Positions 8,235 to 16,579 of a DNA stretch of 30,928 nucleotides are shown here, piece by piece; position 1 is the stretch's first letter; the number at the start of each line of letters is the position of its first letter. Made by a program: the position numbers and the translations under genes. The stretch comes from an uncultured Bacilli bacterium (GTDB taxonomy: Bacteria > Bacillota_I > Bacilli_A > RF39 > UBA660): contig CALVIQ010000036.1 of NCBI GenBank assembly GCA_944331815.1, positions 1-30,928 on the forward strand, in the 5' to 3' direction. Below the pieces are notes generated by a model that saw only the letters and a list, made by a program, of their open reading frames with translations, was not told where the DNA came from and did no database searches.

Positions 8235-9668
8235 ATGCAAAAAGAATTTGTAAAAGAAATAACTAATATTTATGATGATATAGCAAAGTGGTATACTGAT
8301 ATAATTTTAAAAGCTGAATTAGCAGATTATACTGATGTCAAAGGTTGTATTGCAATTAGACCTTATGGTTATGCAATTTGGGAAAATATAAAAAATTACA
8401 CAGATGAATTATTTAAAAAATCTGGTGTTCAAAATGTTAGTTTTCCTTTATTGATACCAGAAAGTTTATTACAAAAAGAGAAGGATCATGTAGAAGGATT
8501 TGCACCGGAAGTTGCATGGGTAACAGAAGCAGGTGGAGAACAATTAGACGAAAAATTATGTATTAGACCTACATCCGAAACTATTATAACTACAATGTTT
8601 TCAAAATGGTTGTCTTCTTGGCGTGATTTACCTTTTGTTTATAATCAATGGTGTAATGTTTTAAGATGGGAAAAGGAAACAAGACCATTTTTAAGATCAA
8701 GAGAATTTTTGTGGCAAGAAGGTCATACTATTCACGAAACAAAAGAAGAAGCAAAAGAGAGAACTTTAAAAATGCTTGATATTTATACTGATGTAGCAGA
8801 AAAATTATTAGCCATACCAGTAATAAAAGGAATTAAAACAGATAAAGAAAAATTTGCTGGCGCAGAGGAAACATATACTATTGAAGCAATGATGTATGAT
8901 GGAAAGGCATTACAAGCAGGAACATCACATTATTTTGGGCAAAATTTTACAAAACCATTTGATGTAAAATTTCAAAATAAAGATGGAAAGTTGGAGTATG
9001 CATATCAAACTTCATGGGGAATATCTACAAGATTAATTGGTGCAATAATAATGGCACATGGAGATAATAGAGGATTAAACTTGCCACCTAAAGTTGCACC
9101 AATTCAAGTAGTTATAGTTCCTATTGCTATGAATAAAGAAATAGTTAAAGAAAAAACTATTGAATTATATGATTTGTTAAAAAATAATTTTAGAGTTAAA
9201 GTTGATTTAAGAGACAATATATCACCAGGTTATAAATTTAACGATTGGGAAATGAGGGGAGTTCCTGTTAGAATTGAGTTAGGTCCTCGTGATATTGAAA
9301 ATAATCGTTGTATTATTGTTAGAAGAGATAATAATGAAAAAAAAGAAGTATCTTTAAATAATATAATTAATGAATTAAATATAATTTTAGAAGATATTCA
9401 ATTAAATTTATTTAATTTATGTAAAAAAAGAATGGAACAAAAAACTACCGTTGCTTATAATTTAGAACAATTTATTAATAATATAAATAAAGAACAAGGC
9501 TTTATTAAAGCAATGTGGTGTGGAAATGTTAAATGTGAAGACAAAATAAAAGAATTGACAGCTGCAAAATCAAGATGTATTCCTTTTGAACAAGAATATT
9601 TAAGTGATAAATGCGTTTGTTGTGGAAAGAAAGCTGATAAAATGGTAATCTGGGGAAGACAATATTAA
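8235..9668 (+). CDS. proS: Prolyl-tRNA synthetase, archaeal/eukaryote-type (short form)
   Basis: The enzyme charges tRNA-Pro with proline. At 477 aa, without the bacterial editing insertion, it is the short ProS type 3. Class II motifs are visible: motif 1 in IRPYGYAIWENI, motif 2 as LRWEKETRPF then LRSREFLWQEGHT, and motif 3 as GISTRLIGAIIMAHGDNRG. The anticodon-binding domain follows, then a C-terminal zinc module with four cysteines (CGNVKC ... CVCC). The ATG follows GGGAG 17 bp after the kinase gene, with no promoter or terminator seen between, so it is probably co-transcribed with the adenylating enzyme and kinase. No T-box leader is present. Confidence 0.96.
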   Translation: MQKEFVKEITNIYDDIAKWYTDIILKAELADYTDVKGCIAIRPYGYAIWENIKNYTDELFKKSGVQNVSFPLLIPESLLQKEKDHVEGFAPEVAWVTEAGGEQLDEKLCIRPTSETIITTMFSKWLSSWRDLPFVYNQWCNVLRWEKETRPFLRSREFLWQEGHTIHETKEEAKERTLKMLDIYTDVAEKLLAIPVIKGIKTDKEKFAGAEETYTIEAMMYDGKALQAGTSHYFGQNFTKPFDVKFQNKDGKLEYAYQTSWGISTRLIGAIIMAHGDNRGLNLPPKVAPIQVVIVPIAMNKEIVKEKTIELYDLLKNNFRVKVDLRDNISPGYKFNDWEMRGVPVRIELGPRDIENNRCIIVRRDNNEKKEVSLNNIINELNIILEDIQLNLFNLCKKRMEQKTTVAYNLEQFINNINKEQGFIKAMWCGNVKCEDKIKELTAAKSRCIPFEQEYLSDKCVCCGKKADKMVIWGRQY

Positions 9669-9693
9669 TTAGGATTTATTCCTAATTTTTTTT
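9667..9693 (+). terminator. Terminator after proS
   Basis: A perfect 8-bp stem, AATTAGGA (9667-9674) and TCCTAATT (9680-9687), has a 5-base loop and then T (9686-9693). The stem begins within the proS stop codon. Confidence 0.9.
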
Positions 9694-9720
9694 GACATTT
9701 TTTTTAACTTAATTCATAAA
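9692..9720 (+). promoter_or_regulatory. Putative promoter of the S11 carboxypeptidase gene
   Basis: Consensus TTGACA (9692-9697) begins in the T-tract of the proS terminator. After 17 bp comes a weak -10, CATAAA (9715-9720). Confidence 0.45.
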
Positions 9721-9738
9721 TTTTAATAGGTGAGTTTA

Positions 9739-10872
9739 ATGAAAAAAATATGTGGTATTTTATTATCTTTATTAGTATTACTTCCTTTTAATATTTCTGC
9801 TATGGATTTAGCTACTAATGCTTCAAGTGTTATTGTAATGGAACCTACTACCGGTGAAATTATTTATGAACGAAATTCTCATGAAAGAAGACATCCTGCT
9901 AGTATGACTAAAATAATGACTATGTTATTAGTTATGGAAGCAATAGAAAAAGATATAATTAAATGGGATGATATGGTAACTGTATCTAGTAATGCTTCTA
10001 GTATGGGAGGAAGTCAAATATTATTAGAAACCGGAGAACAGATGAGTGTTTATGATATGTTTAAAGGTTTAGCTGTTGCTTCAGGTAATGATGCTGCTGT
10101 TGCTTTAGCTGAAAAAATTGCTGGTACAGAAGAAATGTTTGTTAAAATGATGAATGATCGAGCTAAAGAATTAGGATTACAAGATACTAATTTTAAAAAC
10201 TGTCATGGATTAGATGAAGCAAATCATTATTCAACTGCTTATGATATGGCAATAATGGCTAAAGAATTAGTTAAACATACTAAAATATTTGAATTTACTT
10301 CTATTTATGAAGATTATTTAAGAAAAGATACTGATAGATCTTTTTGGTTAGTTAATACTAATAAATTGGTTAGATTTTATCCTGGAGTTGATGGACTTAA
10401 AACAGGTTATACTTCAGAAGCAGGCTTTTGTATAACTGCTACTGCAAATATAAATGATATGCGTATAATTACAGTTGTTATGGGTGAACCAGATAGTGAA
10501 ACAAGAAATAAAGATGTATCAAGTGTATTTGATTATGTATATGCTCAATATGGGTTACAAAAAATAGTTGATACTGAAACTATTTTAGAAGAAGTTAATG
10601 TTGAAAAAGGTAAAGTAGAAAGTATTGGTATAGTTGCTAAGGAAGAAGTAAATGATTTATATAATAAAAATGATGGAACAGGTAATTTTACATATGAAGT
10701 AGAAGTAGATAATTTAAAAGCACCATTATCTAAGGGGGATGTGGTTGGTAAACTTACTTTAAAAGAGAATAACAATGTTATTCGTATGATAGATTTAACT
10801 ATTAATGAAGATGTTAAGAAAGCTAATATATTTGAATTATATTTAAGATATTTAAAACAAATTTTTAATTAA
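9739..10872 (+). CDS. Serine-type D-Ala-D-Ala carboxypeptidase (S11, DacA/DacF-like PBP)
   Basis: This is a low-molecular-weight penicillin-binding protein of 377 aa that removes the terminal D-Ala of peptidoglycan pentapeptides. A signal peptide (about residues 1-22, ending near FNISA) is followed by the beta-lactamase-like fold with all three active-site motifs: SMTK (Ser55, Lys58), SGN (115-117) and KTG (221-223). A beta-rich PBP5-type C-terminal domain follows (about 270-350), ending in a likely amphipathic anchor, FELYLRYLKQIF. The start is ATG 9739, because AGGTGAG (9728-9734) precedes it. An in-frame GTG at 9730 lies inside that ribosome site. It is transcribed alone and convergent to the sigma-factor operon. 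Confidence 0.93.
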   Translation: MKKICGILLSLLVLLPFNISAMDLATNASSVIVMEPTTGEIIYERNSHERRHPASMTKIMTMLLVMEAIEKDIIKWDDMVTVSSNASSMGGSQILLETGEQMSVYDMFKGLAVASGNDAAVALAEKIAGTEEMFVKMMNDRAKELGLQDTNFKNCHGLDEANHYSTAYDMAIMAKELVKHTKIFEFTSIYEDYLRKDTDRSFWLVNTNKLVRFYPGVDGLKTGYTSEAGFCITATANINDMRIITVVMGEPDSETRNKDVSSVFDYVYAQYGLQKIVDTETILEEVNVEKGKVESIGIVAKEEVNDLYNKNDGTGNFTYEVEVDNLKAPLSKGDVVGKLTLKENNNVIRMIDLTINEDVKKANIFELYLRYLKQIFN

Positions 10873-10886
10873 AATATTTCAAAACG

Positions 10887-10925
10887 AAAAAATATATCTA
10901 GAATGTTAATTTTAGATATATTTTT
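10887..10925. terminator. Bidirectional terminator between the S11 gene and the sigma operon
   Basis: AAAAATATATCTA (10888-10900) pairs perfectly with TAGATATATTTTT (10913-10925) across a 12-base loop. T-tracts appear at the 3' side on both strands. It can serve the + strand S11 gene and the minus-strand sigma/membrane-protein unit. Confidence 0.7.
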
Positions 10926-11012
10926 AGAAAATATTAGTAAATATGGTATTATCAAATAAATTAGTATGATAGAAAATATTGAAATTTGGAAATAGTAATA
11001 TTTGTTATAAAA

Positions 11013-11804
11013 CTAATTTTTATAATTTATATCATATTTTGAAGTTTTATTAAGTAAATCATCTAGTATAGAAGGATTACCTGTAGGTAGTTCTTCATTT
11101 TTTATTGCTAGTTTATATTCATTTATTTTATTTACTACATAATTATATTTAGTAGGAACATCTTTATTATTTAAAATATCATTCATAATATCATCATCAA
11201 TATTACCAAGAGGAATTAACGAATCTTCATTAGAACCAGTTATAATTAAAGAATCATTATAATAGAAAGTACTTGCTAGAACAATATAATATTCACCACT
11301 ATTTATAAAATTAAAACCATTAATAGAAGCATCAAATGTATAACTTTTTTTATCTTTATTGATACCACCGAAATGCGTTAATTCAACATTATTTACTAAT
11401 TCACCTTTTAAATTATAAATAACGTCGACATCATATACGGTATATGGATGATATATTGTTTTTTTAAAGATAAATTTTTTTACTTCAGTTGGATTAAAGT
11501 AATCAGTTCTTAAAATGTTATTTATTTTAGCTATAAAAACATATTTACTAATGGCTACAGCTTTATTAGGCGTACTGGTATCATAAGCATAACAGCTATA
11601 CACATAATTTACTGGTAGACCATTATAATATGAAGTGTTTTCTTTTTTTTGAAATGCAATAAAAATTATTATTGTATACGCTAAAATAGGTAAAAGTAAA
11701 TAAGCAAAATTAATATTTTTTTTATTTAATGTATTAATAATTTGATTATAATTATTTTCTTTATTTATCTTTTTATTAAAAATAATTGGAAATAAATTTT
11801 TCAT
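11013..11804 (-). CDS. Single-TM protein paired with a sigma factor (possible anti-sigma), unknown
   Basis: The protein is 263 aa. A basic, Lys/Asn-rich cytosolic N-terminus (about residues 1-33) is followed by one membrane helix (about 34-51), which makes residues 52-263 extracytoplasmic. The outer domain looks beta-rich (for example YTVYDVDVIYNL and GEYYIVLASTFY) and I do not recognise its family. The ATG follows AAGGAG, which lies in the end of the upstream sigma gene, with 1 nt between the genes. In many Firmicutes a membrane protein coupled to an ECF sigma factor is its anti-sigma factor, with the cytosolic segment holding the sigma. Here the cytosolic segment is short and has no zinc-binding anti-sigma motif, so that role is inference. 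Confidence 0.7.
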   Translation of the reverse strand: MKNLFPIIFNKKINKENNYNQIINTLNKKNINFAYLLLPILAYTIIIFIAFQKKENTSYYNGLPVNYVYSCYAYDTSTPNKAVAISKYVFIAKINNILRTDYFNPTEVKKFIFKKTIYHPYTVYDVDVIYNLKGELVNNVELTHFGGINKDKKSYTFDASINGFNFINSGEYYIVLASTFYYNDSLIITGSNEDSLIPLGNIDDDIMNDILNNKDVPTKYNYVVNKINEYKLAIKNEELPTGNPSILDDLLNKTSKYDINYKN

Positions 11805-11805
11805 A

Positions 11806-12309
11806 TTATTCTCCTTTATAAATATTTTTTAATTCTTTTAATGTTCGATATAGGTGATTTTTTACTATTGATTCATTAATATTTAAATGATTAGATATTT
11901 CTTTTATAGTTAATGATTCTACATAATATAAATAAAATATTTTAAATATGATAATATTTTTATTTTTTAAATATTTCCATATTTCTTCTAAATTGTTTTT
12001 ATCGATAATATTTTTTTCAATATTAATATTGTTTTTTAAATTATTTATTTCTGTTTTAGTAAATAAATTTTTAATTTTATAAGATAATCCATAGTATTTG
12101 TTAATTTTATTTTTTGCTATACCAATTACATAATTATTAATATTTTCTATATCATTATGTTTTAATAATTGTTTATATAAAGAAATATAGATATCCTGAA
12201 TTATGTCATTTACATCATCTATATTATTACATTTACACACTACATATTTAAGAACTAAATCATATGTTTTATTGTACACTTCGTTAAATTCATTTAAATA
12301 TTTGATCAT
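11806..12309 (-). CDS. RNA polymerase sigma-70 family, ECF-type
   Basis: At 167 aa it has the size of an ECF sigma factor. A region-2-like helix pair occupies about residues 25-75 (DVNDIIQDIYISLYKQL, then NNYVIGIAKNKI). Sigma region 4 occupies about 128-165 (LTIKEISNHLNINES and then NHLYRTLKELK), a helix-turn-helix that reads the -35. The linker is poorly conserved and Asn/Lys-rich. The ATG follows AAGGTGG. It is the first gene of a two-gene unit with the membrane protein, transcribed away from the rel leader region. The promoter upstream on the minus strand is unclear. The regulon cannot be predicted from this window. Confidence 0.85.
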   Translation of the reverse strand: MIKYLNEFNEVYNKTYDLVLKYVVCKCNNIDDVNDIIQDIYISLYKQLLKHNDIENINNYVIGIAKNKINKYYGLSYKIKNLFTKTEINNLKNNINIEKNIIDKNNLEEIWKYLKNKNIIIFKIFYLYYVESLTIKEISNHLNINESIVKNHLYRTLKELKNIYKGE

Positions 12310-12413
12310 TTTACCACCTTACACCATTATAGTTCTTTTTTTATTATAAAAAGTTTCAAAGTTATAATAATTATATAATAAAATTGTTAATTTTTAAAAT
12401 ATTAATAAAATTA

Positions 12414-12442
12414 TTGACAACTTTATAATATAAGAGTAAAAT
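12414..12442 (+). promoter_or_regulatory. Promoter of the rel leader
   Basis: TTGACA (12414-12419), 17 bp and TAAAAT (12437-12442). Predicted initiation near 12449 starts a leader of about 130 nt before the rel start codon. Confidence 0.75.
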
Positions 12443-12474
12443 GCTATATAATTATTTAAAAAGAGGTGAGGAGT

Positions 12475-12567
12475 ATGGAAATAAATTTATGTTGTTATTA
12501 CTCTTCAATTATTTTGTGTAAAAAGGTAACTGAAAATATTTTATGTTGCCTTTTTTTGTATATTTAG
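12475..12567 (+). CDS. 30-codon leader peptide upstream of rel
   Basis: A short ORF is preceded by a very strong ribosome site (GAGGTGAGGAG). The peptide begins MEINLCCYYSSIILCKK and goes on VTENILCCLFLYI. It is marked by adjacent identical residues (CC, YY, SS, II, KK, CC). Its 3' half spans an intrinsic terminator (12520-12557). Its TAG stop overlaps the AGGAGG ribosome site of rel. Promoter, translated leader, terminator and downstream gene together match the layout of ribosome-mediated attenuation. Coding status is inferred from the ribosome site and this arrangement, and no homologue is known to me. Confidence 0.55.
   Translation: MEINLCCYYSSIILCKKVTENILCCLFLYI
12520..12557 (+). terminator. 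Terminator/attenuator inside the leader ORF
   Basis: AAAAAGGTAAC (12520-12530) pairs with GTTGCCTTTTT (12545-12555), with one G-U pair, across a 14-base loop that contains its own AAAATATTTT palindrome. Seven T follow (12551-12557). An upstream GTTATT (12494-12499) could pair with GGTAAC of the 5' arm as a weak competing antiterminator. Confidence 0.75.
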
Positions 12568-12580
12568 GAGGTTTAAAAAA

Positions 12581-14010
12581 ATGACATTAAATGATTTGTT
12601 AACAAAGTTAAAGGAGTATAATCCAGAAGAAGTGGAAATAGTAAAAAAAGCTTATGAATACGCTAATAATTTGCATGATGGGTAATTTAGACAAAGTGGA
12701 GAACCATATATAATTCATCCTTTGAATGTTGCTTATATTTTGGCAGATATGCATGCTGATAGGGATACTGTATGCGCAGGGTTACTTCATGATACATTAG
12801 AAGATACTAAAATAACAAAAGAAGATATTATTCATGATTTTAATCAAAATGTTGCTAATTTAGTTGATGGAGTTACTAAGTTAGCAAAAATGAATTTTTC
12901 TTCAAAACAAGATCAAAATTATGCTAATACAAGAAAAATAATAACTAGCATAACTGATATGTTAGAATAATAATTATTAAATTAGCTGATCGACTTCATA
13001 ATATGCAAACTTTACAATTTAAAAGTGAATTTAAACAAAAAGAAAATTCATTAGAAACAATGAATATATTTGTACCTCTTGCTTATTATATTGGAGCTTA
13101 TAGAATTAAATCAGAATTAGAAGATTTATCACTTCAATATCTATATCCTGATAAATATAAGAGAATTGAAGATATTAAATTAAGAATAGAAATAGAAAGT
13201 CAAAGATGTTTGAATGAAATGCTTCAAACAATTAATTTAATATTAAATGATAGAAATATTCCACATGAAATAAAAGTAAGAACAAAAAATATTTATGGTA
13301 TATATAAAAGAATGGAAGAAGGATGTAAATTATCTGATATCCATGACTTATTATCTTTAAAAATAATGGTTGATGATATAGCTAATTGTTATCAAACTTT
13401 AGGATTAATTCATTCTAAATATCCTCCAATAAATGATAAATTTAAAGACTATATTTGTAGTCCTAAAACTAATATGTATAGATCTTTACATACTACTGTT
13501 TTTGGTGAAGATGAAAGATTAGTTCAAACACAAATAAGAACATTTGATATGGATAAAATTGCTTCATTTGGTCTTACTGCTTATTGGGATATAAGTAAAG
13601 GAAAAGCTAGGGATGTAATGCAAGAAAATTTAAGAAATAAATATCAATTTTTTAAATCATTAATTGAAATTAATCACGTTTTTTCTGATAATCAAGAATT
13701 TGTAAGACAAGTAAAATCAGAATTATTTTCTGATAGAATATATGTTTATACAACTAAAGGTGATATAATAGAATTACCAAAAGGTTCTACTATTATTGAT
13801 TTTGCTTATAGTATTGGACCAGATGTTGGAAATACAATGGTTTCAGCTATAGTTAATGATAGGGTTGTTGAACTGGATTATGTACTAAAAAGTAAAGATA
13901 GAGTAAGAATTATAACAGATATATTATCTTATGGACCAAGAGAAGATTGGCTTGACAAAACTGTAACTACTCAAGCTAAAAGATTAATAAGAGAGTTTAC
14001 TAAAAGGTAG
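12581..14010 (+). pseudogene. rel: Broken Rel/SpoT-type (p)ppGpp synthetase/hydrolase
   Basis: Translation from ATG 12581 (after AGGAGG) gives a typical Rel N-terminus, but two lesions interrupt it. An in-frame TAA at 12683-12685 falls between HDG and FRQSGEPYIIHP, where the family has Gln or Lys. A frameshift near 12957-12960 looks like an extra AT: removing it restores DVRIIIIKLADRLHNM. Otherwise the HD hydrolase domain (HPLN, LLHDTLEDT, LADRLHNM), the synthetase domain and the TGS domain are readable. The gene ends directly after TGS, without the helical and ACT/RRM domains of full-length Rel. The synthetase motif reads VQTQIRT where the family has the catalytic Glu (E-V-Q-I-R-T), so synthesis was probably already lost. 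Sequencing error could explain single lesions, but two independent ones make real decay more likely. Confidence 0.85.
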
Positions 14011-14068
14011 GTTATAAATGAGCAATTATGATAATTAAAAAAATAAAGATGTAGAAAAGGAGATTAAT

Positions 14069-15202
14069 ATGGGAAATATTATATTAACAGGAGATAGACC
14101 AACAGGAAGATTACATTTAGGACATTTAGTTGGTTCGTTAGCACAAAGAGTGCAATTACAAAATTCTGGATTATATGATGAAATGTATATAGAAATTGCA
14201 GATTCACAAGCAACAACTGATAATTCAGGAAATATACAAAAAGTAAAGGATAATGTAATAGAAGTAGCTTTAGATTATTTGTCATGTGGAATAGATCCAA
14301 AAAAATGTACAATTTTTCTACAATCAGAAGTTCCAGAATTAAGTGATCTAACATTCTATTACATGAATTTAGTTACTGTTGCAAGATTACAAAGAAATCC
14401 AACTGTAAAACAAGAAATTGTATATAGAGGATTTCAAAACACATTGCCAGTAGGATTTATGACTTATCCTATTAGTCAAGCCGCAGATATAACAGCATTT
14501 GATGCAAATATAATTCCAGTTGGTGATGACCAATTACCAATGATAGAACAAACTAGAGAAATAGTTCGTACTTTTAATAGACTATATGGTGATACATTGG
14601 TTGAGCCACAAGCTGTTTTACCACAAAATACTGCTTGTCATAGATTACCAGGTACTGATGGTCAAGCTAAAATGAGTAAATCAATAGGAAATTGTATTTA
14701 TTTATCTGATAGTAAGGAAGAAGTAAAAAGAAAAGTAATGGGAATGTTTACGGATCCAAATCATTTAAGAGTACAAGATCCAGGTGTAACCGAAGGTAAT
14801 CCAGTATTTATATATCTTTCAGCATTTTCAAAAGATAAACATTTTGAAGAATATTTTAAAAATCCAGAAACGGGAGAAATTGAGTATAAAAATTTAGATG
14901 AATTAAAATCTCATTATGAACGTGGTGGCTTAGGGGATATGAAAGTCAAAAAATTTTTAAACTATGTTTTAGAAGACACTTTAGCCCCAATTAGAGCTAG
15001 AAGATACGAATTGGAAAAACATATACCAGAAGTTTATCAAATTTTATTTGAGGGAAGTGAAAAAGCAAGATTAAAAGCTTCTAAAACACTTGCAAGAGTT
15101 AAGGCTGCTATTGGTTTAGATTATAGAAATGATTATGAATTAATAAATAGTCAAGTTGAGAAATATGCTAAATTACATGCTGATGCTATAGAAAAAAAAT
15201 AA
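14069..15202 (+). CDS. trpS: Tryptophanyl-tRNA synthetase
   Basis: This class I enzyme charges tRNA-Trp. The HIGH-type motif is HLGH (residues 16-19) after GDRPTGRL, and KMSKS is at 201-205. The segment [21 protein letters not shown] and then [14 protein letters not shown] forms the tryptophan/ATP pocket typical of TrpRS. At 377 aa it is somewhat longer than the usual 330-340, with the extra length in the C-terminal half. The ATG follows AAAAGGAG. It lies 58 bp after the broken rel gene, with no terminator or clear promoter between, so it may depend on rel-leader transcription. There is no T-box. Confidence 0.96.
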   Translation: MGNIILTGDRPTGRLHLGHLVGSLAQRVQLQNSGLYDEMYIEIADSQATTDNSGNIQKVKDNVIEVALDYLSCGIDPKKCTIFLQSEVPELSDLTFYYMNLVTVARLQRNPTVKQEIVYRGFQNTLPVGFMTYPISQAADITAFDANIIPVGDDQLPMIEQTREIVRTFNRLYGDTLVEPQAVLPQNTACHRLPGTDGQAKMSKSIGNCIYLSDSKEEVKRKVMGMFTDPNHLRVQDPGVTEGNPVFIYLSAFSKDKHFEEYFKNPETGEIEYKNLDELKSHYERGGLGDMKVKKFLNYVLEDTLAPIRARRYELEKHIPEVYQILFEGSEKARLKASKTLARVKAAIGLDYRNDYELINSQVEKYAKLHADAIEKK

Positions 15203-15282
15203 ATTATATATGTTAAGGAATATTTTTAGTGTAGAAAAACTATAATGAAACAAAATTTATTATAATTAGAAAGGAAAATGTG

Positions 15283-15909
15283 ATGAAAACAATAGTATAT
15301 TTAATTAGACATTCAGAACAATTAAAAAAAATTAATAATATAATCAATAATGATAATTTACAAATCCAAAATGAAAAAACTTGCTTATCTATTGAGGGTG
15401 AAATGCTAGCAAGCAAAATAAGTAAATTAGATGAATTACAAAATATAGATATTTTATTTTCGTCTAATTACGTAAGAACTATATCTACTGCTAAATATAT
15501 TGCTAATGAAAATAATATAAAAATAAATATAGTAGAAGCTTTAGGTGAAAGAAAATTTGGTATAAATAATTGGAATGAATTACCTAAAGATTTTGAAATG
15601 AAACAGTTTGTTGATGAAAATTATAAAATTGGCAATGGTGAGTCACAAAAAGAAGTAAGTGATAGAATGTATAATTGTTTAATGGAAATAATAAAAGAAT
15701 GTAAAGGTAAAAGAATTGCAATTGTAAGTCATTCTACAGCAATTTTATATTTATTGAAAAAATTTGTTGATATTGATAATCAAGGTAATTGTACATTTGA
15801 AGAAAATTGTTTCTTTAATTGTATGGATAATTGGAATTATTGTGAAATATTTAAACTAGAGTTTACAAAAAATAAATTGATTAAGATAGAAAATATAAAG
15901 GAGAATTAA
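15283..15909 (+). CDS. Histidine phosphatase superfamily protein (phosphoglycerate mutase-like)
   Basis: The 208-residue protein opens with IVYLIRHSEQ, the RHG-type motif with the phospho-accepting His10. It also has SNYVRTISTAKYIA (an Arg of the phosphate pocket) and the second catalytic His in AIVSHSTAILY, plus the acidic LGERKFG motif. The substrate is not predictable: the family includes sugar-phosphate and cofactor phosphatases as well as mutases. I chose ATG 15283 over the GTG at 15280 because AAAGGA (15270-15275) is better spaced. The next gene begins 1 nt after its stop, so the two are one unit. Confidence 0.88.
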   Translation: MKTIVYLIRHSEQLKKINNIINNDNLQIQNEKTCLSIEGEMLASKISKLDELQNIDILFSSNYVRTISTAKYIANENNIKINIVEALGERKFGINNWNELPKDFEMKQFVDENYKIGNGESQKEVSDRMYNCLMEIIKECKGKRIAIVSHSTAILYLLKKFVDIDNQGNCTFEENCFFNCMDNWNYCEIFKLEFTKNKLIKIENIKEN

Positions 15910-15910
15910 A

Positions 15911-16456
15911 ATGAATAAATATATAAAAGTGATGTTTGGTAATAAAGGCGCTGATTATGAATATAAAATAGATGAAGTAAATGTTACAAATGTTTGGAAT
16001 CCTGAAGCTAAAAGTGGAAAAGAATTTGGTGGATTTAATTTTACAACACCAGAAAAATTATTAAGATGGTTGCATAGAGGGGATACAATTTATGATGTTA
16101 TAATACATGATGATGCTATAGTTATTGATGTAAAAGATTCCGCAACTCCTCACGGCGTATTTAGAAGTGATAAAATAATTTTAACTAATCCTAGAAAAAT
16201 AACAGATGATATAGCATTAGAGTTTTATAAAATTTCAACAATACCAGAAGAAGCTTATCCTAATGCTTTAGGTGGTGTTGCAGTTATGAATTATTTTAAA
16301 ACAGCTAAAACAATATTAAAAGATAAAGTAAATAAGAATAATATAGATTTTTATTTATCTGAATGGAATGATTTTACTAGTAAACATAATAGAAAAAATT
16401 GTAATGATACTGTAATTTATATTGATAAAGAATTAAATCGTATTTCTAAAGGTTAA
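15911..16456 (+). CDS. Unknown 181-aa soluble protein
   Basis: I do not recognise this protein with confidence. It has no signal or membrane helix. A compact N-terminal part (about residues 38-95) has the pattern FNFTTPEKLLRWLHRGDTIY, then DVIIHDDAIVIDV and HGVFRSDKIILTNP, which looks like a small alpha/beta substrate- or nucleotide-handling domain. The C-terminal half is helical. Its ribosome site (AAAGGAG) lies in the end of the phosphatase gene, with 1 nt between the genes. The coupling suggests a shared process, but the sequence gives no more than that. Confidence 0.7.
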   Translation: MNKYIKVMFGNKGADYEYKIDEVNVTNVWNPEAKSGKEFGGFNFTTPEKLLRWLHRGDTIYDVIIHDDAIVIDVKDSATPHGVFRSDKIILTNPRKITDDIALEFYKISTIPEEAYPNALGGVAVMNYFKTAKTILKDKVNKNNIDFYLSEWNDFTSKHNRKNCNDTVIYIDKELNRISKG

Positions 16457-16542
16457 AATGTATTTTTAAATTTCATAAAATGCTAAAATATATATATGTT
16501 AAATTTTAATGTAATACAAGTAAACAATTATTGTAAATTATA

Positions 16543-16551
16543 TGATATACT
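16543..16551 (+). promoter_or_regulatory. Extended -10 element before the Fic gene
   Basis: TGATATACT lies 28 bp before the ATG at 16580. There is no good -35. The same nonamer serves the amidase-domain gene at 1040. Confidence 0.45.
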
Positions 16552-16579
16552 ATTAATAGTTGTTTAATGAGGTGAAAGT

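Noticed and set aside
9730..9741. GTG 9730 as start of the S11 carboxypeptidase
   Set aside because: It lies in the AGGTGAG ribosome site; ATG 9739 begins a normal signal peptide.
12321..12371. Autoregulatory ECF promoter (GAAAC at 12357-12353 on the minus strand) before the sigma gene
   Set aside because: No CGT-type -10 at the expected distance. Alternative TATAAT hexamers lack a -35 or would start inside the ribosome site.
12940..13010. Programmed frameshift as the explanation for the split rel gene
   Set aside because: There is no slippery heptamer or stimulatory structure, and an independent TAA lies upstream at 12683, so decay or error is simpler.
14011..14068. T-box riboswitch before trpS (and before proS)
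   Set aside because: The upstream gaps are 58 and 17 bp, far too short, and no T-box sequence is present.
14079..14354. Minus-strand ORF opposite trpS
   Set aside because: No ribosome site, low-complexity Leu/Phe content, and trpS is certain in this region.
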